From the NCBI GenBank assembly GCA_037903355.1, contig JBAJFE010000042.1, positions 3,298,001 to 3,362,000 of the forward strand: a stretch of 64,000 nucleotides of DNA, written 5' to 3'. The notes beneath the pieces were generated by a model. The model was not told the origin of the DNA and made no database searches. It saw nothing but the letters and a program-made list of their open reading frames with translations. Shown here in pieces: positions 54,902-64,000 of the stretch (position 1 is its first letter; each line of letters starts with the position of its first letter). The DNA is from Trichuris trichiura (Eukaryota > Nematoda > Enoplea > Trichinellida > Trichuridae). The translations under genes and the position numbers were made by a program.

Positions 54902-55165
54902 TTTGTAAATGTAACTTCTTGGTATGGAACCGTATAGTTTCATGTCGAGTTTCTTTTACGGAAAGTTTGTCCCGTTGATAATATTTTTATTCCGGAGCTT
55001 TCGTGTCAAACGAGACCCGTCTGCAGCGGTGTTAATATATAGCAATCTTTAATTAATGCTTTATATTAACACCGCTGAAGACGGGTCTCGTTTGACCCGA
55101 AAGCTCCGGAATAATAAAAATAAAAATATTATCAACGGGACAAACTTTCCGTAAAAGAAACTCGG
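54902..55165. mobile_element. Family-B unit B2, 264 bp, TSD CATGGAAAGATCTT (14 bp)
   Basis: A perfect 14-bp duplication flanks it (54888-54901 and 55166-55179). The left-only extension TTTGTAAATGTAACTTCTTG…ACCGTATAGTTTCATG precedes the left arm. The inverted arms (GAGTTTCTTTTACGGAAAGT and the inverse) meet in an AT-rich centre (55038-55062). Both core hairpins are present (54996-55035 on -, 55070-55105 on +). Confidence 0.94.
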
Positions 55166-55179
55166 CATGGAAAGATCTT

Positions 55180-56483
55180 AAAATAAAAACCCAAAAATAA
55201 ATGCTGAGTTAAGGTCAAACCATATCTTCGCATGTATGACGCCCTGCTGCTGCAAAGTTAGGTATAATGCCTATTTAAAGGAAGCTTTTAATTCTGAAAT
55301 TGATTAAAGAATGGAATTTCTAGAATTGTTTAGTTCTACTTTCTTCATTTTGCGATTCTTAAATCGCCATTTCCTACTGGTTTCAGGGTTCAAAACGTCC
55401 TTTTAAACAGCATTTCGCCGTACTCTACTAAAAGATGAAACTTCGTTCTATCAAGAGAAGGCCAATTTTTAATCGGCTGATAGGTTCTCAATACTGGCCG
55501 CCACGATATACCGACAATCCCCGCACAAGCGTATTTGTTAGGCCGTTTACTAGCTTCTTAAAATTTGGACATACTTGATGTGCAGGAATAGTTCGCTGAA
55601 ACTTGAAATTTCAATGAATCATAAGGGTAGTTTGCGCTTTCAGCAGTGCTCATTATGGAACGTTAATGTCTGACTGTGCCATGTTTCAAGTTCTACTATG
55701 TTGCAACCATCACTGATGGTGCAGTTTAGCAGTCTACTGTAAACTTTACTTCGTCGTTCTTCACTTGCGTTTTAAGCGAGTAACTGCAATGTTCTGGAAA
55801 CTTTAATTTACCTTTCTTTCCGTTGAAATGCATATGTAGGTTCAATATTAGGTTTCTCATTTCACAAATAGGTAAAGCACAAGGATGCTAGTCGCTGAGC
55901 AACTTTGGCTCTCGGTTTGCTTCATCAGAGGAGTAAATAAGTTAATTTGAAACATTTATCCAAAACCTACTCGGTGAAATTTGATCTTTTTTTGAGATTT
56001 TTGTTTTGAACACTGATAAGTGCATCCGGTTTCTAAACATAAAAAGATGCTGTTTTTACAACCAAAAATAAGTAAAACAGATATCGAGTGGAAGAAAATC
56101 ATCCACAACTGTTAAGATCAAATTACGTTTTCGTAGATACACACCCATCTTACTTGCAAATACTTCAGAAAATAACAGTCTGACTACTGCGTACAGTCCT
56201 GTGAGGTAATAATAATTAAGAGAACGTTAGCGAAATAAAAAGAAGAGATAGCTTCTTGTTTTTTGTATATTTTGTGCGCGTGCCTCACGGAAGCTGACTA
56301 TATGTACGTTGCACGCTAATCACAACAGTCTGCGAAAGCCTTACGTTTTAAGCAAAAAGTAAAATGTGCCGAAAATTTTTGAGGTTTGTTTAATAATGCG
56401 CTAACTGGTGCAAAAGCATAAAACGCAAAAATGATATAAGCATACATTGCAATGAAAAAATTACATCCTCGGCAGCGTAGTAG
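55180..56483. other. Intergenic between YJU2 and HEXIM, nothing recognised
   Basis: AT-rich, no domain-bearing frames. It probably includes the HEXIM 3' UTR near 56400-56483. Confidence 0.4.
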
Positions 56484-57290
56484 TCATCCGCCCGGCTGGC
56501 CAGATGCCATGGAGGATATTGAAGGCGCGTCGCTTTCAACGTTTTCACGAGCGGGACTCAACCTTTCAACGGGTACGGCGGCACATCTCTGCTCCAAAAT
56601 TACGATATTTTGGCGAAGTTTACTGACTAATCTGTGAAGATAGTCCACATTTTTTTCCATGTTAATGTACTCGTTTATTAATTCTGCCTTTGACATAGAT
56701 TCCAAACGTTCAGCATGTGCCAATTCGTACTCGTTCTCAAAATCCTTTTCCATCTTATTTAGGTCACCATCAGAAGTAGTTGGTGAGTCAGTAGTTGTCA
56801 ACAGGTCATTTCCGTTTTCAAGCATGTGACCTTCCGCTGACTCAGCTACAGCTCTGCTTCTTATAGTATCTACGATAGCATCCACATCCTGCAGCTGTTG
56901 TTCATCCCGCTGTTGACGGTCATTCAACAAAAACTGGGTAGTGTTGTACGGTGCCACTGGGATACCATGCGCGAACCGGATGGCACGCGAGCGTTCAGCT
57001 CTCCTTTCTTCCCTTAGTTCCAGCTTCCTGCGCTCTTCTGCACTCAGCTTAAAGTATGGCTTCCAGTGACGACGCCCAGCCCTTCGCCTTCGCTTCCGCC
57101 GTCGCTTTGGCAATGTTGGTCTGTTATTGCAAATTCTGCGCGTCCTATCGCTTCCAGCGCTTTCCGAATCCATTTGCTGAACTGAAGAAGCCTCCGTTAT
57201 CGGTCGGTCCGCCACATTAGGTAACCTCAAGCCAAAACCTAATGGAGCAAGCGATTCACTATCTTTGGACATCTCCGGTACACTTGCCAT
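56484..57290 (-). CDS. HEXIM: HEXIM, P-TEFb inhibitor, single exon
   Basis: Binds 7SK-type RNA and inhibits the Cdk9/cyclin T kinase P-TEFb, which releases paused RNA polymerase II. A 268-codon frame from ATG 57290 to TGA 56484; an ATG 33 bp upstream would add a hydrophobic MISLLLLFQKL stretch and is less likely. In order: acidic/variable N terminus; arginine-rich RNA-binding region (KRRRKRRRRAGRRHWKPYF, about residues 80-100); the inhibitory motif PYNTTQFLLND (about 135); an acidic stretch; and a C-terminal coiled coil (MEKDFENEYELAHAERLES, SKAELINEYINMEKNVDYLH) matching the cyclin T-binding dimerisation domain. No intron and no frame damage. The family is usually encoded by a single exon in animals. 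Confidence 0.93.
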   Translation of the reverse strand: MASVPEMSKDSESLAPLGFGLRLPNVADRPITEASSVQQMDSESAGSDRTRRICNNRPTLPKRRRKRRRRAGRRHWKPYFKLSAEERRKLELREERRAERSRAIRFAHGIPVAPYNTTQFLLNDRQQRDEQQLQDVDAIVDTIRSRAVAESAEGHMLENGNDLLTTTDSPTTSDGDLNKMEKDFENEYELAHAERLESMSKAELINEYINMEKNVDYLHRLVSKLRQNIVILEQRCAAVPVERLSPARENVESDAPSISSMASGQPGG

Positions 57291-57383
57291 AAGTTTTTGG
57301 AAAAGCAACAACAATGAGATCACTACAAGCCAACCTTATCCAGCGCTTCACCACACAGAATGAATAGTCAAGGGTAGTTCTCA

Positions 57384-57393
57384 ATTTATATAA
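57384..57393 (-). promoter_or_regulatory. TATA-like box upstream of HEXIM
   Basis: The minus strand reads TTATATAAAT about 95 nt upstream of the HEXIM ATG. Position and sequence suit a TATA element, but no initiation site is known. Confidence 0.4.
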
Positions 57394-57399
57394 GTGCTT

Positions 57400-58632
57400 G
57401 CGTAGAGATGGTGGCGACACCTTGGCTCCGTAACAAAATTATTCACTTAGAGCAGCAACTGTGTTCAAACTGCGGTCCTGTTTCAGTTATAGTATAACTT
57501 CACGTAAAGTATAGCGTTCTATGCGGACAGATACCGCATTCCAACTCAGCTTAGCGTTCAGAAAACTTATTTATCTTATATAACTTGCAAATCTAATATG
57601 ACAAACTACAGTAGTGTCTGAACTCTTAGCAAAAGCGCTGGAAGTGTAGAAGTACTAGAGAACGAATTTGCGAATTTGCAGTTTAATGCTCCAGTTTACT
57701 TGTTCTACGCTGAAACTACTGTAAAATTGTTGGTCTTTGATTTAATTGTTTTGTACCTTAATAGTTATAAGCGTGTGCCTTCTAGCTCTCTAAATCTGAA
57801 TGATTTATACCTGAGGGCACCTTTGCTGGTGTAAAGATTTATTACGCTGAGACCTTTTAGAAGTGAGAATTTTGCTTTTGAGGCTTTTAAGGTTTGAGCT
57901 CGACCTGTCATCGGTAGAAACCAGCTCCAGACGCTAAATTCTTATTTTTAAAGAATTTTACCGCAATAAACGAAAACGTAAACATCATGAAAAGTTTTCA
58001 ACCTGTTACAGGGTTTTTTCTTTCTTTTCTGCGTAACGGATTTCTTAATTTGTCTTTCTAAAGATTTTCGCGGAATTTTTGACCCGTTGTTTATTAACGA
58101 CTGTTACAGAGTTATATGTTCAAAGAGAGTATCTTTCCTATTAATTAGTCAATAAAGTTCCGTCACTTTGAAACGTTTACGTTCAGTTGAAGAGTCGCTT
58201 GGTCTTTGTAACGAAAGAACAAATGGCAGGCAATTGGTTGGATAGGCAGCGATCAGGTTTGCAAGCGTGTTTAAGTATTTGTATTAGTACCCTGACGCTT
58301 ACGTGGAAAGTGTTGATTCCCAAAGCACCGAGAATGGGGACAAGATTGTCCTTTTGTTGATAATTGGGAACTATCCGACCGATAAGCTTTGCTCTTTAAT
58401 TGTCCACATCATTTATTTTTAATTAAACTTATCCATGCTCGCGGAACTGCAGCGCTTTTCAATAACTGTGCGGAATTTCATACTTTCTCACGGTCTTGTT
58501 CATTTTCAAATGGTGTATCTATCTTTCGGCACGGGACTACTGCAGTCTTGTGTTCAGAGTCTTGACGGAGGTTAAGCATGAAGTGAGCCTCTACAGCAGT
58601 CATCATGAACAGTTTCGAATATAGAACCTTGA
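57400..58632. other. Intergenic, nothing recognised
   Basis: Upstream flank of HEXIM. No frame longer than a few dozen codons is supported and no repeat copy was identified. Confidence 0.4.
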
Positions 58633-58640
58633 TTTTAAAC

Positions 58641-59088
58641 CAGAGATTCTCACGGTGGGGCACGTGCCCCACCGGGGGCCCTCTTTAAGCGCAGGGGGTT
58701 CTTTTGAGCTGTGGGGGAGGAGGGGGCACATGCCCCACCTGGGAGAATGTGTTGAAGTGCGTAGGAAGGTATGGCCTGCGGGTCAGGTATTATGCTTCTT
58801 GCCTAAGAGAAAGCTGCATGCCGTTGCGCCCCGTAATTCTGATTGGCTGGAAGGGAGGGGGTGGAACCAGCTCGGAGGTGAGAAAGTAAGTGTTCGACAC
58901 ACTATCCGGGAAGCACTTTCCCCACAGAACTTTGTGCAGCACCTACATTACGACATCCCGGCTACCCTCTGTCCTCCCGTCCAGCCAATCAGCGCGCTCG
59001 AAATCAACTAATCGGAATCGGGGGGGGGGGCAAACGCTCGGAAACGTTCACAGGGGAGCCCTGGCGATCCTGACCTAGACAAACACTG
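58641..59088. mobile_element. hAT-type MITE, 448 bp
   Basis: The ends CAGAGATTCTCACGG and inverse CAGTGTTTGTCTAGG have flanks TTTTAAAC (58633-58640) and CTTTAAAC (59089-59096), a 7/8 match to an 8-bp duplication. The left end contains a small palindrome (GGGGCACGTGCCCC), repeated as GGGGCACATGCCCC at 58723. Terminal sequence and G-rich arms resemble the other hAT MITEs. Confidence 0.8.
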
Positions 59089-59640
59089 CTTTAAACGAAA
59101 GATCGGCAGTTTACCAGGCCAAACTACCAATCAGCTTCGCTCAAGAACTATATGGAAAAAGAAAAAATTTCAGTTATTGTCCTGAAAGACGGAATGCTTT
59201 TTAACAGGACAGCTGAGTTTCACCACTAGTTATCACTCTGCCTTTCGATTCATTTCCTGTGCTCATCGTTTTCTGAAATTAAACATGTGATGGCATTACT
59301 GCCCAGTGCTATAGGCATACCTCGTTTAATGGTGCTTCGCTATAATTGCGGTGTGCGAACCAGGACAGAGTGCGTAGCTGAAAACCAACCGTAGATATTA
59401 TGTGAGCCTCCATTCCTATTTTTAGCAGTGCACTCAACCTAATGAGTGAAAAGTTAATTTATCAGCGGCAGTTCTTCAGCTGCCTAGTGTATTACACTGT
59501 CCTTTTGCTGTATTCACCATGAATGACACTGGTTGCTGTGCTGCCGCTCCGCAACCTTCGTGATCCGTATAGTTCATTCATAGAATCATTACCTTTCTTT
59601 ATTTTAATTCATAGATAATATGCCGTGCCCTGCAGAACAC
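59089..59640. other. Intergenic, nothing recognised
   Basis: No gene or repeat identified. Confidence 0.4.
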
Positions 59641-59985
59641 TAGTTAAACCGGGGGGAGGGGCTGACCTTGCTGCCGCGGGCCGTTCAGACGTTTAGAAGA
59701 CCATTCGCGGGTCGCACGGAATACTCAACCGAAATACATAGCCTGCTTTGTCTGGAGGTATGTCCCTTTAAGTCGCCCCTCGAACAAAGCGATAAGGCGG
59801 GATAAGAACGATACCTCAGGTTGGTAGGCGGCCAATAGTCCAGGGTACCGACGCGCACGCTAATACCGTCTACTGCTTGCCTCAGAAGACTAACGACATC
59901 GGTTTGTCGACAGAGAGTTGAAAGCAAGGCAGTCTTCCTAGCCAGCCTGACGCTCCCTGCTTGTTACGCAAGATTTCTTTTATTA
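59641..59985 (-). repeat. hAT MITE fragment, inverted relative to 60105
   Basis: The reverse complement of 59880-59975 matches 60262-60345 (TGCGTAACAAGCAGGGAG, GTCAGGCTGGCT, CTCTCTGTCGA). A CCGCGGGCCG block near 59682 matches the terminal region of that MITE. It is a partial copy in opposite orientation. Confidence 0.65.
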
Positions 59986-60047
59986 CTAGGCTTCACATAC
60001 AATAAGTTTATGGCATTTTTAATAAATAAGCTCCCATTATCACATTT

Positions 60048-60996
60048 GAAAACTGGATGCTTCGTAACGGAGTGATGTTTCATGGTTTGTTAGATCGTCT
60101 ACGGCAGGGGTGGGGAACGTCCGGCCCGCGAGGCTATTTTCCGCCCACGCGCTGGGGCAACCGCACATGGATGCGAGATTCAGTGAAATGTGATTGTAGA
60201 AAGTTATTTTTCATAAAGCGATAAACGTATTTTATGTGAATCCCAGTAAGAACATAAACCGTGCGTAACAAGCAGGGAGTGTCAGGCTGGCTCGGAAGAC
60301 TGCGTTGCTGACAGCTCTCTGTCGATAAACCGACATTGTTAGTCCTCGCTGACAAACAGTAGGCGCCACTATAGTGTGTGTGCGCGCATAAGTAGCGTGG
60401 ATCATTGCTTTGTTAGAGATAACGGCTGTCCAGCTTGCTAGAGCACTTCTGCTTTTCTTGCTTTCAGTAGTCACCGGCATCGTTCTCGCCTTCTCTCGCT
60501 ATCGTTCTCGTCGGTTTGCGTCGGTCGGCTGTCCTTTACGTCTTTGAAGTACAAAAAGGTTATTTCGTTCTCTGTAGTTTCGATTATGTTCTTGACAATT
60601 GGGTTGCAGAATTGTCTCAAAATTTTGCCTTTTATCTCGGAGTTTCCTCGTCAGGCAGTTCCAAACGTCCCATTAGGAGTGACTTAATAAACATACGAGC
60701 AAATAAAGCTGGCTGTTTTTCGTTTAAGTACGCTATACGGCCCGCGGCCAAAAAGGTTCCCCACCTACGGGAAACGGCTTTTCTTCTCTAAAGAATAACA
60801 CCTTCTTTTCCATCTCACTGACGACGGAACTAGAGCGTTCCGAAAGCTCTGAAGAATAAAGTTGAGTGTATTGGTCTTGTACAATTTTTCCTAATAATCG
60901 CTCATCCATCCGTTGGTAGAGCAATTGTTTCGTTTAAAGTACAGATACCAACGCAGACAAGAACGGGAAAAGCCGTAGAAGGTCTAACAAACTATA
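60048..60996 (+). mobile_element. Family-A unit A5 interrupted by a hAT MITE, TSD ATCACATTT
   Basis: A 9-bp duplication ATCACATTT (60039-60047, 60997-61005) flanks it. The left-only extension GAAAACTGGATGCTTCGTAACGG precedes the left arm (GGTTTGTTAGATCGTCTACGG), which is cut by the MITE at 60105. The right part contains the core CTGACGACGGAACTAGAGCG (60818-60848), CATCCATCCGTTGGTAGAGC and the end GTAGAAGGTCTAACAAAC. Confidence 0.88.
60105..60763. mobile_element. hAT MITE (CAGGGGTGGGGAAC termini)
   Basis: The left end CAGGGGTGGGGAACGTCCGG and right end (inverse of GGTGGGGAACCTTTTTGG) are the well-known 'CAGGGGT…GGCCCGCGG' type hAT terminus. It is inserted in the CTACGG of a family-A arm; (T)CTACGG is duplicated on both sides (60098-60104 and 60764-60770). 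The last few bases of the right terminus have been lost. Confidence 0.85.
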
Positions 60997-61005
60997 ATCA
61001 CATTT

Positions 61006-61329
61006 CACTGGATTTCGCATGCATATGCGGTTGCCTCAGCGGGTGGGAGGGAATGCTTCACAGACCGGACGTTTTCTACCCATGAGTTAAACGAACATAC
61101 GGCAGTTATTTTCCAGAAGCACTGCTTATTAAAGCATGCCTGATTGGTATTCTCGGCTTTTGCTGATAGCTGCCCATCTTTAAGTTTTTTGGTTAATCAT
61201 TTCTTCTTTCATTCTTTTTGCGCTTTTCCATCAACAAGAAGGGTTGATTTCACACAGGAAATCAAGATGCTCCAACTATAGTAACCGTGATGATAGCAAA
61301 GATCTCAAGTGAAAAGTAGTGTCACACAC
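61006..61329. other. Intergenic, nothing recognised
   Basis: No gene or repeat identified. Confidence 0.4.
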
Positions 61330-61665
61330 CAATAAATTTAAATCAAAAGTTGGGAATAATCAAGCTCAGCGAGAAAGGCATGTCGAATGCTGAGATAAGA
61401 CGAAGGTTAAGCCACTTGCGCCAGACAGTCAGGTGACCAAACCAAAAGAAAGGTTACTGAACGAAATAGAAGGTGCTACCCTAATGAACGCGCGTAAGAT
61501 AGGAATGCGAAACGGTCTTATTGCTAACATGGAAATGGTCTTGCTAATGTGGACAGAAGATCAAACTAGACGCAATGTTCCTTTAAATCGGAATGTAATT
61601 AAAGACAGAACCCTACATCTGCTTTTCTTCAAGCGCAACTTCGCAAGGGGCGAGTTGTGCCCGCT
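61330..61665 (+). pseudogene. Tigger transposase N-terminal fragment
   Basis: Across two frames: LGIIKLSEKGMSNAEIRRRL (psq helix-turn-helix, about 61345-61410) and MVLLMWTEDQTRRNVPLNRN (start of the CENP-B type domain, about 61525-61590). It is related to T2 at 21570. It ends where hAT sequence starts. Confidence 0.75.
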
Positions 61666-62343
61666 TTAAAGTCTCGCCCAAGTGGGAAACGAAAGTAGGA
61701 TCTCTGAAGCGGATGTGGAATTGTACTGTGAGCATCTCCAAGCGCTGCACGACGAGTTCACACGTCGTTTTCAGGACATTTTGTCTATGGTGATCTCAGG
61801 CTGGGTGATCAGTCCGCTAATAAAGTTAGACGACGAAGAGATCTCGCTGCAAGAAGAGCTGCTGGAGTCGCAATCGAACGTGGAGCGGAAGGCCAGGTTG
61901 TCACAGGGTTATCAACAATTTTGGCTGCAGAAAGAAGTCCCCGTGTTGTACGCCGGCGTATGGGGTGCGATAAAAAAGTTACTGTTTTTTCTTCCCTCAT
62001 CGAGTCTAGTGGAGTGCGCATTTACTATCGTTACGGACCTAGTGACGAAGAAACGCCGTCAGCTGCAAATAGTCAGACGCGGCCATTTGCGTCTGCGAGT
62101 TACTTCGATTGAGCCTAAGCTCCACAGGCTAGTTCGGTCGCATCTGGGCGAGCCAAGCAGCTCTCGTTGACTTCTCGAAAAACAGTTTACAGAAATAAAT
62201 CTGTACAACTGTAGTTCAGCTTCTGGCGTTGCAACCATTTCAGCCAATCAGTGCGCTCTAAATTGGCCAATCAGAACTGGGGGCCCAGACGCTCAGAAAC
62301 ATTCAGACGGAGGCCCAAATGACCTTGACCTTGAGAAACGCTG
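61666..62343 (+). pseudogene. hAT (ZBED/FAM200-like) transposase C-terminal fragment
   Basis: The 162-codon frame 61682-62170 contains an EADVELYCEHLQALHDEFTR block, LPSSSLVECAFTIVTDLVTK and the end RLVRSHLGEPSSSR, matching the C-terminal region of ZBED5/FAM200-type hAT proteins, whose last part mediates dimerisation. The 3' flank ends with the hAT terminus TTGAGAAACGCTG at 62343. The other three quarters of the transposase are missing, and there are two further truncated copies in the window (1-571, 37613-37936). Confidence 0.85.
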
Positions 62344-62349
62344 GGTTAG

Positions 62350-62910
62350 ACAAGTGGTTGACAACAATCGACGAATCGTCTTTGACGTACGAGGCTATCG
62401 CATCTATGATGAACATGGCGACTTTCTGATTGAGGTACAGCGGCAAGGACGCCTGTACGTTGCAAGAACGGTGCAGAAGTAGTTAACAAAACGCAGAGAG
62501 CCCAATGAAACTGCTGACTGGATGAAACTAAGCGTCGATCAATGGCATCAACGGATGATGTACATTAGCAAAGACTGCATCCTTCAAATGGTAAGTAGCC
62601 AAGCTGCAAGAGGCCTAGACTGCAGCGTAACAGGACTCTCGAACTGTGAAGATTGCCAAGCGGGTAAGTCGTCCTGACAACCGTTCCAACGTTACTTAGC
62701 AGATGAAGAAGCAAGCATTACATCACGCACACTGGACCTTGTGCATTGCGACCTGATCAGACCAATGGACATCTCCAGTCTGGGAAAGGCAAGATACGTT
62801 CTTTCAATCATAGACGACGCCACACACTACGTAAGGGTGTAATTCTTGAGGAACAAGGAACAAGGGAAGCGTGCTGAGCATATTTAAAACGTGGCTGAGG
62901 GAGGAATCAT
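62350..62910 (+). pseudogene. Ty1/copia pol fragment (GAG-pre-integrase and integrase start)
   Basis: In one + frame with a few stops: GYRIYDEHGDFLIEVQRQGR and LYVARTV, then DQWHQRMMYISKDCIL, followed by LSNCEDCQAGKS. This H-H…C-C arrangement is the zinc-binding GAG-pre-integrase domain of Ty1/copia elements. It continues with TLDLVHCDLIRPMDISSLGK and YVLSIIDDATHYVRV, the start of the integrase core with its first catalytic Asp. It is cut at about 62910 by a family-A piece. This is the only copia sequence seen in the window. Confidence 0.88.
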
Positions 62911-63065
62911 ACTGCTGACAACGGAACAAGAGCAGTTCCGAAACGTACGGTATACACATTGTTCTGTATTTTCTCTTACAATTTGCTCATCCATCCGTTG
63001 GTAGGGCACTTTGAAGTTTACTTACAGATACATCCAACAGGCCAAACCCGTGAATCTGAAGATCT
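62911..63065 (+). repeat. Partial, diverged family-A unit
   Basis: CTGACAACGGAACAAGAGCAG…TTCCGAAAC, then ATTTGCTCATCCATCCGTTGGTAGGGC and TTACAGATACATCC follow the order of A3 and A5. The core has A in place of the expected G (CTGACAA). The left end abuts copia sequence. Confidence 0.75.
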
Positions 63066-63320
63066 ACTATGAAATATTACTGTTAATATTTTATCTGTTT
63101 AATCTGTGAAGACAGCACGAAGTGTTGTTCAGAAGTAAAAGGCATTACAGGAAGCGATTGTTTAATTTCAATTTTACGATAAGGTATGTGTAGGAGCTGA
63201 TTATGCGTGTAAAAATCAGTTTACTCTTACCGAGACTTTGAATGCATGCTGGCAGCCACTCTGCTATTCCACGTACTTAATTCTACCTAAGACGACGTTC
63301 CTAATTGAAGAGTGACTAAT
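63066..63320. other. Spacer, nothing recognised
   Basis: AT-rich spacer between the family-A piece and the hAT frame. Confidence 0.4.
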
Positions 63321-63940
63321 GTTAAGTTTTTTCACTATGGCGGAAACGAAAAAAATGCAGGCAACACAGCTTGGAGTATTTGAAATATGGTTTTATCCCT
63401 TCACTAGCTAATAAGCGTTAACCTATGTGTTTGATCTGCGAGAAAACGTTCTTAGACGAATCAATGAAACCATGAAGATTGCAAGAAGATTTGAAAAGAG
63501 TACATGCTAACAATTCTAATAAAGGCATGGCTTATTTTCAGTCGCTTTGTGAAAAATTCCACAAAACGCCAACATTGCGAAGTATGCATTCTTCTGCTTT
63601 GCAAGAGGAAAATGATGGACCACTTGCTTCTCACGGTATTTTTTCATTACTAATTGCACAATAAGGAAAGCCGCATAACATCGGTGAAGAGTTGTTGCTT
63701 CCTGTCATCAGTGAAGTTCTGCGTCCGTTTCTGCACATAACACCGGCTGAAATAAGAAGAAAAATTCCCTTGAGCAATACGGTGCAGAGGAGAATCGACG
63801 AAATGAGCAGTGACATAGAAGAAACTTTATGCAATTTTTTGAGGACTACATTATTTGCCTTGCAACTTGGCGAATCCACTTTGCCCGGCAGTGAGAAATT
63901 ACTGCTAGCCTACGTTCGCTTTTTAGAAGATGATCTTTAA
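63321..63940 (+). pseudogene. hAT (ZBED-like) transposase N-terminal half, runs to window end
   Basis: A + frame with in-frame stops: EYLKYGFIPSLANKR, then CLICEKTFLDESMKP (the BED-type zinc finger Cys pair), LQEDLKRVHANNSNKGMAYF, then after one stop KPHNIGEELLLPVISEVLRPF and SNTVQRRIDEMSSDIEETLC and FALQLGESTLPGSEKLLLAY. This is the order seen in ZBED5/SCAND3/FAM200-type proteins (BED finger, KPHTIGE…, SNTVKRRIDDM…, LQLDEST with the first catalytic Asp). Here the LQLDEST motif reads LQLGEST: Asp to Gly. The stops and this change make it inactive. It may continue beyond the window. Confidence 0.85.
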
Positions 63941-64000
63941 CACAGGAATTATTGTTCGCCAAAGAACTTGTAACCGACACTAAAGGAGAGTCAATATTTC

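Noticed and set aside
57291..57323. HEXIM start at 57323 (extra MISLLLLFQKL)
   Set aside because: The added hydrophobic stretch does not fit a nuclear RNA-binding protein, and the next ATG (57290) gives the usual start. The upstream ATG cannot be excluded without transcript data.
1..64000. tRNA and rRNA genes
   Set aside because: No cloverleaf with A/B box pairs or rRNA core sequence was recognised by eye. A tRNAscan-SE run would settle this.

Overview
This window is animal nuclear DNA. It holds spliced, conserved eukaryotic genes with short GT-AG (occasionally GC-AG) introns set in a dense field of decayed transposable elements. There is no bacterial gene organisation. The repeat content (CsRn1-like Ty3/gypsy, BEL/Pao, mariner, pogo/Tigger, hAT and foldback units) and the compact introns suggest an invertebrate. 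A short TTAGGC run inside one repeat is compatible with a nematode but does not prove it; I cannot name the species.

Host genes: (1) SPT6, + strand, 21 exons at 17984-34795, rebuilt here with every exon phase consistent (about 1534 codons). (2) TFIIS, + strand, two exons at 47542-48535. (3) A YJU2/CCDC94-type splicing factor, - strand, exons between 54303 and 48620, first exon not found. (4) HEXIM, - strand, single exon at 57290-56484. (5) A tyrosine-rich ORF of unknown function at 7996-8631. SPT6, TFIIS and HEXIM all act on RNA polymerase II elongation: nucleosome passage, rescue of backtracked polymerase, and P-TEFb inhibition.

Layout. 1-7.7 kb: hAT remnant, mariner carrying a solo LTR, deleted Tigger, MITE. 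7.9-8.6 kb: Tyr-rich ORF. 9.3-17.15 kb: a CsRn1-like gypsy copy (G1) hit by a 958-bp hAT MITE, an unclassified insert and a full-length 4747-bp relative (G2), which itself carries a hAT MITE. 18-34.8 kb: SPT6, whose 8.7-kb intron 4 is packed with nested elements. 35.4-46.2 kb: solo foldback unit, mariner, Tigger piece, hAT piece, then a BEL/Pao element fused to a second gypsy element. 47.5-57.3 kb: TFIIS, YJU2 (intron 1 holds two DNA transposons) and HEXIM. 58.6-64 kb: hAT MITEs, Tigger/hAT/Ty1-copia fragments and the start of a hAT (ZBED-like) transposase that runs off the window.

The most interesting signal is a set of at least three sequence families (here A, B, C) of inverted-repeat units. 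They share 9-14 bp target duplications, a one-sided extension of about 30-40 nt containing a GTAACGGG- or GTACGGGA-like motif, and a small conserved hairpin of the form CTGANGA-Y-stem-loop-stem-GAAAGCT. The stem sequence differs between families but stays paired. This looks like Penelope-like-element pLTR architecture with a hammerhead-like RNA core, although the core deviates from a canonical hammerhead and no autonomous reverse transcriptase for it is present here.
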